Shown: piece by piece, positions 58,704-64,000 of the stretch
How positions within the stretch are numbered: position 1 is the stretch's first letter
Layout of the letters: each line of letters opens with the position of its first letter
Source of the DNA: Syngnathus acus
Taxonomy: Eukaryota; Chordata; Actinopteri; Syngnathiformes; Syngnathidae
NCBI RefSeq assembly: GCF_901709675.1
Contig: NC_051092.1
Coordinates: 6,388,491 to 6,452,490 of the forward strand
Direction of reading: 5' to 3'
DNA: 64,000 nucleotides
Notes under the pieces: generated by a model
What the model saw: only the letters and a program-made list of their open reading frames with translations
Database searches by the model: none
Told to the model about the DNA's origin: nothing
Made by a program: the position numbers and the translations under genes

Positions 58704-61700
58704 CCCTTCCCCACTGTCTGTACACCTGCTCCCGAGTGTGTCTCTCCTCACCTGCACCTTATTATCACTGCATATTTTACATCATGTCTCATCCTGTCCC
58801 CTCGCCATTTTTTGTAACTACTCATCATGTTCCAGCATTCCTTGTTTTACATCCAAGTGAGCTTTCAGCCTATTTTGATGATTAGCAATGTTGTTTGCCT
58901 CACGTTTTGGCTACCTCTGCCCATCCTCATTGATCATCCTTTTAATGTCATCCAACAGTGTCTTTGTTTTTAGCTGATTTTTGCTTCACATCTTGCATTT
59001 GGGTCCAAACTTTTATGCTGTTCCTGATATTCAAAATACCCGCGATTGTACTGCATAAATTATTCCCTCGTATGACATGCCGAGTTCTGTAATGTGGTGG
59101 CCAAGCATTCAGTGTGTATATAATGTACACATAAGTGAGTAAGTAATAAAATGAGTGTTCGGTAGATAATTTCTTTATCGTAACAGTCTTTGTTGGTAAT
59201 AAATCGTAGTCTTTTGGAAATCCTGTTTGTTCCAGTTTAAATGATGCTACATGCATTTGAGAGATTAGCTGAGAGTGTGGTTTGCACTCTTGAACAATTT
59301 TTTCCAAATCTTCTCTGCCAAGAGCAAACTGCTTATTTTTCTGTTGGATGACCCAAGTTTGAAGAAACAAGACGTATTACGGGTAAGACATACAGCATAT
59401 TTAATAGTTCGTTCATTTAGCAATCAGGAGGCGCATGAAAATCATACAAAGCCTGCCACCGCTTCCTCATGCCTGTCATCAGCCTGGTCACACACCGCTG
59501 TAGGATGGCATCCCATTTTTCAACCAACATTTGGCGCAAGTCAGTCAAAAGGCTTGTGATGACAACATTTACAATATTTCACAATTGTTGAATAGATTTA
59601 AGGTAAGGACTGCCTGCAGGTCATTTCTTCCTCTGCACTCCCAAATTCTAATCTTAAAAAAACAAAACTCTTTGTGCAAGTGTTGTCTGTGTAGGATAGC
59701 ATTTGGTACCAGACGGTGGAGATATGGATTTACTACCGGCACCGATATTGCTGATAAGTCTTGTTTTTCCACCCCGCGCCCTGACACTGCCTCCACCACG
59801 AGTTGTTTCTCTATTATTGCAACAATCCGCATAGCGTCCTCCGTACCTCATCCACGTTTAGGCTCCAGTGCATATGTTTCTGAAACCATTGCAAACAAGC
59901 TTGACAGCATCGGGCAGTCCTTCTGGCAACACTCTTGGCAGCACTATGAGACCAAAACTTGACTGTGGCTTGACTGCAAATCAGTATTCAGCCGAGATGT
60001 TACAACATTTATACAAGTATCTGCTGCTTAGCCCACAAATGCCATGTTCCTCCCAAATTTGAGGAGAAATGACCAAATTTCCCAATAGTAAAAGATTTTT
60101 ATGGCCATGAAGCTTGTTTGTTTGTTGAAATGAATGAATGACAGGATGAATGGAGTGATGAATGAAAACAGCAATGGATGCTTGGATGGAAAAAATGAGC
60201 CATATGCAAGAATGTTAGCGGCGGTTTCTCCCCCAACACTTCACCAACTGCTCCGCCTGAGAGTAACATATGTGGCCCCAGAGCCAACCTGTGACAAAAC
60301 GCTAGGAAATGAAGAACCTCCACTGAGAACAAATATGGACAGGATGGATAGTTTCATGGATGAATGGGTTGTAAATCCACGTTAAGTGCGAGGCCTGACC
60401 TGCTTTATTTGTTGGACACTACATTAGGGGGGGGATAAAATATTGCTATTGCAATGTGTCATAATGTAATCCGGTACAATATTCATGAACTTGCATTACA
60501 TTTGACATGGTTGCACTCTATAATTCCGTGCGTGTACGCTATTACACACTGTTTAACTACCAATGTGAATGAGTTGTACATCTTGACTGCTGCATTGTAT
60601 CCAAATTTGTTTTTTCATCAGGAAGTGTGCAGTCGCTCAAACTAAGTACACTATTTTGATTAAATACATAAAGCGATACAACCCTAATGATTGAAAATCA
60701 AGGCATATATTAGTTACCACACATCAAGCTATGGTTATTTCACATTTTAAATTGTGATAATTGCAAAACAGAATATCAATGGAATGTTTTTCTGCCAATT
60801 AGTCATTCCATGTGCTCGTTCTGAAGTATGAGTACAACATACTGTAAAATTAATCTACATTTGTGGTATTATATCTATTTAATAATTTTGAACTTAATCA
60901 AATGTGGGTGATAATTCATTTCTACATATTAAACAAAATCTTTGGGTAGAAGCGTGTTTTTGTATTTAATTATTTTATTCCTTTTATGATTTAGTGAAGC
61001 TTATTTGTGGAAAAATATGGTGTGTATTGAAAAAGGTTTTTGTTTTTAGCTCCAAACACGCTCATAGGCGAAGTAGTAACAATATGACAACTGTAACCTG
61101 CACCACTGACTCCTGTGAAGCTTTACACCTTAGCAATGGCTACAGCATATTTCCTTGCCAGCTGACCTCATTGTCCATCTGTTGATGCCCGGTTGATGAA
61201 TCTCTTTAAATGCCAATGCAACGCAGTAAATGTTTGCCAAGCTACTACAAGCTTCCTGTCCATTAATACTAACCCCTCCCAGGTTTCTTTAGTGATGTAA
61301 TAACAAGGGCACTATTTTAGTTGACTGGTCCCCGTGAAAAAAAAAAAAAAACGGGCATTACTTTATTTTTGTGCCACCGCGCAAATTATTTTTTCTACTT
61401 TAGCGTGTTTGGGGTCGTCGCTCTCTGGAGGAGAATTGGTGTCAAGATGTTTGGCAACAAAGAGTACTCAAAATGCAAAGTACCCCAAAGATAAAGCATC
61501 TTTTCACAAACACTCTCTATGCTAAATGAGTGTACTGCAGCATTAATTTTCTTAGACTGCAATGCAGGGCCCAGTAAAGAACCTAAGAACTCCACATATA
61601 TTTTAACATAATTAGATGTGTCTCAGTATCTGTAAAAACAAATCTTTCTAGGGCAGAACTGAGGGTCATCTCGTATTGCCTCGATGACACCAGAATCACT

Positions 61701-63821
61701 GCAACAGGAAAAACTAGAAACTATCCGAGAGTCGAATGAAATATCTGTTTTTGTAATATAACCTCGGAGCCTGAAAATCATTAATGTATGTATGTAAGAC
61801 AATTATTGTGTTTGAGTCAGTTCTCCTGGTTTTAAAGCTTTGCAATCAATAAGATGTTTGGTTAGATATTATAGGAGAAAAGACTCATCACTCCTTACAA
61901 AGCAAAAATTCCAAACCTAAACCAAAACAAGCGCTGTGTCAATGTCTTCTTTTCCCAAGATAATAATACTTTAATCTACAGTTTCTACACCAATAGAGTA
62001 GTAATAGCAGAGCAAGATATGTTGATAACATTTCCCCGTTGTGAAGCTGAATGAGCTAACCAAAATATTAGAAACATCACTCAGTCACAGTAAAACTATA
62101 AAATGAAAACCCTGGCTCTCATATTTTTGTATTTAGCATTTTTACAGAATTTTAATAACATATAGTATGCACCAAATGTTGAAAAGTATGAAACATGTCC
62201 AATAGGAGGGATAAACAAAATGAAAATACAGAAAATACGACTGTTATTAGGGAGATCCATTTGTATTCATCCAATAATTAAGATAAACACACAAACAGAC
62301 AGACTTGCACAGTCATGTGTCTTGCTTAGAGGCACTCAGTTGGTCAGCCAGTCGAGCAGCCAAAGCACAGATGCACGTCCACACGCACACACACATACAC
62401 ACACACAATTTGCATGTACAAGACACAAAAATGCTCAGACACCAGCAGAGTACCCTGTGAAAGATGACTACAAACTCACAATTAAAGACAAACACAACAA
62501 CATCCAAACTATACGTGTCTGTTACCATTTCAATCGCAATACCTCGCTTGACTTGGAATAAGGAGGAGGAAGGAGGTATCGAGGAGGGTGTGGGTTTATC
62601 CGATTCTACTAGTACAGCAGGATCTTGGGGAAATTAGAATCCTCCTTAGAGACAGCTTTGAAGTGTATTTCAGACTGAGCAGGAAGCCAATTCTTTTTGT
62701 GCCACGTCACAGGACGCCATCCATCTTGTGTAATAGAACTCGAGACACTGGGACACTGCATTAATTAATAATCCCTCCTGTTTCTCCTTCATGCTGTTTT
62801 TTTATTGTCGCAGAAATCTCTTTTACTCTGAAATCACTCTGTCACTGTCTGTCCTATTGGATGTGTCAAGATTTTTGTCATAGGGAGATGCGCCTGAGTA
62901 GGTATTTTTCTTTTTGGGTGCCTCTGCCACAGTAGCAGGCAGCCACCTTATGTGGCACAATGCTGAGTTGCTGCAGCAGCACATACAAATTGAACGGCGC
63001 ACTGCAGTGCAGGTGTGAAAGGTCCTTAAGTCAATCCAGCAACACAACAGGAGTGTTGCTTTCATAAAATCTTGGTGTCCAGTCTACCAAAATAAAGCCC
63101 CTAAGGCGTCTGTCAGAAAAAACGATGCATCATCTTAGAACCTGATTGGAAAACTTCCATGAGTTTGACCTTTTTATTCAGAAGTTTTACACTTTCTGTA
63201 CAACACATGCAGCAAAGACATGACGGTTAAGTATAAGATGGTGAAAATGCATGGCCAATGTTGAGTGATAAGGGGACATAACGCTCCACTCTTCAATGTG
63301 GGAATGAAATGTTTTATTTTGAACTTTGTCCTCTCTTGTTTTACTCATGTTGCAGAAGGAAACGGGTAAAGGTCAAATTTTTGTCTTTGTTAGCCAGTGC
63401 GCTCATCTGCCTCTGAAAACCATCCCTCAACATACTATGGAGAAATGCCGCATTGTCTTCTGCACTGTTTAATATTTAAACAGTGATCGACAGCTTTATT
63501 ATCATGTGATTCCATTTTTGTACTCTGCTCTACTTTCCGTATGCATGCAATTACTGTTGATAAGGTTCATGATTAAAAATCAATTGTGTGCAGTCTTACG
63601 TATGTCATTACAGACCAACGCTAAATCAAATATAGCACTTCTGTGATGTCATGCTACAATGACAATGAGTTGGCGTGTTAATACAGCACTTTGCATGATT
63701 AAGGATTATGAATTTGATTAAGTACTTTCCAATCTTTTCACCCACCAAGTGCAAATTATTTTGTATTCTCACACAACACCAGAGCCACCATGTGTTTCAA
63801 TCCATTCAGCCTGGAACAATT

Positions 63822-63893
63822 ACATGCGCACACACACCCACATGCTCGTTCACACACACAAACACACACTCTCACACACACACACGTACACAC
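63822..63893. repeat. Imperfect (CA)n tract
   Basis: CA-rich run with CATG and CACT interruptions near the right end of the window. Confidence 0.9.
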
Positions 63894-64000
63894 AATTGAG
63901 GGGGTGGGGTGCACTTCTATCAATATCTGTATTACTATCAATCGCTGCAAACAGAAACCTGTTTTTTCTCTTAACTTTGTAACCAAAAACTGCATAAAAC

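Larger units (their letters stand above)
57684..64000. other. Upstream part of the KIAA1549-family gene (intron), no exon recognised
   Basis: The exon at 57683 begins inside a codon, so at least one coding exon lies further right. I found no convincing signal-peptide exon up to 64000. The region contains TG and CA tracts and several chance frames. Confidence 0.5.

Noticed and set aside
59531-59962. Plus-strand open frame of 143 codons (and overlapping minus-strand frames)
   Set aside because: No recognisable domain, no splice context, and both strands are open at the same place. Cys/Ser-rich composition is consistent with chance.
62823-63065. Minus-strand frame beginning MKATLLLCCWIDL as a possible signal-peptide exon of the KIAA1549-family gene
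   Set aside because: The hydrophobic start is short and followed by charged residues, no good phase-1 donor follows it, and nothing resembles the family N-terminus.

Overview
The window looks like a piece of a teleost fish nuclear genome. It is AT-rich and intron-rich, with GT-AG splice junctions, many long pure microsatellites, fish-type interspersed repeats, a LINE reverse-transcriptase fragment and short DNA-transposon derivatives. There is no bacterial gene organisation, and most long open frames are chance or repeat-derived. The real coding content is split into small exons, all on the minus strand.

Left part (1 to about 11.7 kb): the 5' end of an F-spondin gene (spon1). Exon 1 (11014-11233) encodes the signal peptide and the start of the reeler domain. 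Exon 2 (7689-7795) continues that domain in phase. The gene reads leftward and I recognise no further exon before position 1, so the rest probably lies outside the window. The flanks and introns carry a dead LINE reverse-transcriptase piece, several copies of a common teleost dispersed repeat, an interstitial telomere-like repeat and a striking perfect 66-bp-arm hairpin.

Middle (about 11.7 to 21.4 kb): an intergenic stretch with no supportable gene. It holds a small minisatellite and, at 20281-20572, a Tigger/pogo-like miniature element with TA target sites.

Right part (about 21.4 to 57.7 kb, continuing past the right end): one large minus-strand gene of the KIAA1549/KIAA1549L (UPF0606) family. 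Twenty consecutive coding exons have compatible splice phases. A 21st exon supplies an in-frame stop, and a putative non-coding 3' exon carries a polyadenylation signal. The protein has a Ser/Thr-rich mucin-like ectodomain, three SEA-like alpha/beta modules encoded by a repeated two-exon cassette (phase 1-0-1), an R-S-K-R furin-type site, a single transmembrane helix and a long conserved cytoplasmic tail. Its N-terminal exon(s) are not visible. I lean to KIAA1549L over KIAA1549 because the tail differs from KIAA1549 in several blocks and because the neighbour is spon1 (human SPON1 and KIAA1549L are both on 11p). This choice of paralogue is inference.

I see no operon-like or novel defence system. 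The more unusual points are the cassette architecture of the ectodomain, the divergent short C-terminus, the T-rich variable tract, the intact-looking hAT and Tigger-like miniature elements with clean target duplications, and the perfect hairpin.
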